Below, in pieces: positions 6,926-7,852 of a stretch of DNA of 7,852 bases. Location of the stretch: NCBI GenBank assembly GCA_913048145.1, contig CAJWVP010000130.1, positions 1 to 7,852 on the forward strand, in the 5' to 3' direction. The notes beneath the pieces are model-generated. The model searched no databases and was not told the DNA's origin. It worked only from the letters and a program-made list of their open reading frames with translations. The translations under genes and the position numbers were made by a program. Source of the DNA: an uncultured Rhodospirillaceae bacterium. GTDB lineage: Bacteria; Pseudomonadota; Alphaproteobacteria; Rhodospirillales; Casp-alpha2. Each line of letters opens with the position of its first letter. Within the stretch, counting starts at the first letter, position 1.

Positions 6926-7051
6926 TCAGCCCTGGCGGACCTTGAAACGCGGGTTCTTCTTGTTAATTACGTAGACGCGACCCTTGCGGCGTACCACTCG
7001 GCAATCCTTGTCGCGGATTTTCGCGGATTTCAATGAATTTCTGACTTTCAT
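6926..7051 (-). CDS. rpmJ: 50S ribosomal protein L36
   Basis: This 41-residue basic protein of the large ribosomal subunit begins MKVRNSLKSAKIRDKDCRVV and ends VINKKNPRFKVRQG. It is the L36 form that has lost the zinc-ribbon ligands: only one cysteine (C17) remains of the usual CxxC plus Cys and His set. This form resembles E. coli YkgO and is the usual one in alphaproteobacteria. The start ATG 7051 has GAGG 8 bases upstream. A good promoter (7125-7153) precedes it and an intrinsic terminator (6878-6901) follows, so it is transcribed alone and marks the right boundary of the glycolate operon. On the plus strand, a longer open frame over the same bases is only its antisense shadow. The identification is firm despite the small size, because nearly every residue fits the family. 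Confidence 0.97.
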   Translation of the reverse strand: MKVRNSLKSAKIRDKDCRVVRRKGRVYVINKKNPRFKVRQG

Positions 7052-7124
7052 GGCCTTGGCCTCAACGTCTCGTCATCAACATATTTTATGCACATCCGGC
7101 CTGTTCCGGCGCGACGGAGCGCGG

Positions 7125-7153
7125 ACCATAGGGACCGCTTTTGGTTTTGTCAA
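7125..7153 (-). promoter_or_regulatory. Sigma-70 type promoter of rpmJ
   Basis: On the minus strand TTGACA (7153-7148), a 17-base spacer and TATGGT (7130-7125) form a consensus -35 and an acceptable -10 (four of six). Transcription would begin near 7118, leaving an untranslated leader of about 67 bases before rpmJ. Confidence 0.65.
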
Positions 7154-7259
7154 CGCCTGTCCACACGGTTCACAAGACATAATCATGCCCGTGAAACATC
7201 ACGTTTTGCGCTACGCCGACCGGGGGCCTAATCTCCTGACCTACCTTGAAAGCCAAACC

Positions 7260-7852
7260 ATGAACACCATCAACAGCGCACCGCCAAAGGCCGATTCGCA
7301 CAAGGGTATGGCGCTCATGCTGGGCGCCGGCGTATGCATGGCAGCCATGCATGTGCTGATCCGACACGTTTCCAACGATATACACCCCTTTGAGATCGCG
7401 TTTTTCCGCAATCTGTTCGCGCTGTTCGCCATGGCGCCCTGGTTCGTCAAGCTGGGTTGGGCGCCACTGCGCACGTCACGGCCGGGGCTCATGCTCTGGC
7501 GGGCTATCTTCAACTCGGCCTGCATGATGGGCTTCTTCATGGCGATCAGCCTGGCGCCCCTGGCGGAGATTACGGCGCTCGGGTTCACGGCACCCATCTA
7601 TGTGGCGATCCTCGCTATTTTCTTTCTTGGCGAACGCATCGGCCTGCAGCGCTGGGGCGCCATTTTGGTTGGTTTTGCCGGCGTCTTTGTTGTCCTGCGG
7701 CCCGGATTCGAAACCATCGGGCTGGGCCAGATCCTGGTGCTGGGCTCGGCGCTGGGCTGGGCGATCTGTCTAATTATGATCAAGATCCTGGGCCGCTCCG
7801 AGAGTAGCGTCACCATCACAGTCTACATGTCGATCATGATGACGCCCATGCT
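7260..7852 (+). CDS. DMT superfamily (EamA) permease, N-terminal part
   Basis: This inner-membrane transporter of the drug/metabolite family runs off the right edge; 197 whole codons are visible, about two thirds of a usual 300-residue EamA protein. After an 18-residue polar tail come hydrophobic segments at roughly 17-36, 44-61, 77-98, 101-122, 130-147 and 153-176. The first EamA repeat ends with FLGERIGLQRWGAILVGFAG and VVLRPG, a stretch very typical of the family. APLAEITALGFTAPIYVAIL, at the fourth segment, is also characteristic. Members export or import metabolites such as amino acids or S-adenosylmethionine, and the substrate cannot be told here. The start at ATG 7260 is not certain: the frame is open to another ATG at 7185, and neither has a strong Shine-Dalgarno. 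ATG 7260 gives the usual short tail. The gene is divergent from rpmJ and probably unrelated to the glc operon. Confidence 0.88.
   Translation, partial: MNTINSAPPKADSHKGMALMLGAGVCMAAMHVLIRHVSNDIHPFEIAFFRNLFALFAMAPWFVKLGWAPLRTSRPGLMLWRAIFNSACMMGFFMAISLAPLAEITALGFTAPIYVAILAIFFLGERIGLQRWGAILVGFAGVFVVLRPGFETIGLGQILVLGSALGWAICLIMIKILGRSESSVTITVYMSIMMTPM

Noticed and set aside
7011..7030. Exact tandem copy of the 10-mer TCGCGGATTT
   Set aside because: It lies inside rpmJ and codes for conserved L36 residues (KSAKIRD), so the repeat follows from the protein sequence and is most likely chance.
6815..7036. Plus-strand open frame of 73 codons
   Set aside because: It runs antisense through the rpmJ terminator and rpmJ itself and resembles nothing I know.
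7170..7597. Minus-strand open frames at 7170-7385 and 7241-7597
   Set aside because: They are antisense shadows of the EamA permease, whose plus-strand translation is clearly a membrane transporter.

Overview
The window looks like ordinary chromosomal DNA of an alphaproteobacterium. The basis is the 41-residue, zinc-site-lacking form of ribosomal protein L36, the moderately high GC content, the frequent GTG starts and the style of the glycolate oxidase proteins. The assignment is an inference from familiar sequence patterns, not from a database search. There are no RNA genes, insertion sequences, CRISPR arrays or phage genes.

Most of the window is one block read on the minus strand, so it runs from right to left. 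First come rpmJ (6926-7051), with a good promoter in front of it and a clear intrinsic terminator behind it. About 150 bases later begins a probable operon: an MFS carrier (5496-6728), then glcD (3914-5401), glcE (2675-3910) and glcF (1367-2671). The three glc genes are separated by only 3 bases each. They are followed by an exported TPR protein (682-1233) and by the first 211 codons of a second FAD-linked oxidase of the D-lactate dehydrogenase type (from 635 off the left edge). At the right end a DMT/EamA permease (7260 onward) reads on the plus strand, away from rpmJ, and leaves the window unfinished.

The minus-strand block reads as a unit for taking up and oxidising 2-hydroxyacids. The MFS carrier would bring in glycolate, lactate or a related monocarboxylate. 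GlcD and GlcE (flavin subunits) and GlcF (iron-sulfur subunit) oxidise glycolate to glyoxylate and pass electrons to the respiratory chain. The second flavoprotein would handle D-lactate or another D-2-hydroxyacid. No regulator gene (GlcC type) and no malate synthase lie within the window.

I did not find a new kind of system. The observations most worth a second look are three separate inverted repeats packed into about 90 bases upstream of the MFS gene, which could be operators for the operon, and the gene content of the operon itself (a non-GlcA carrier, an exported TPR protein and a second oxidase).
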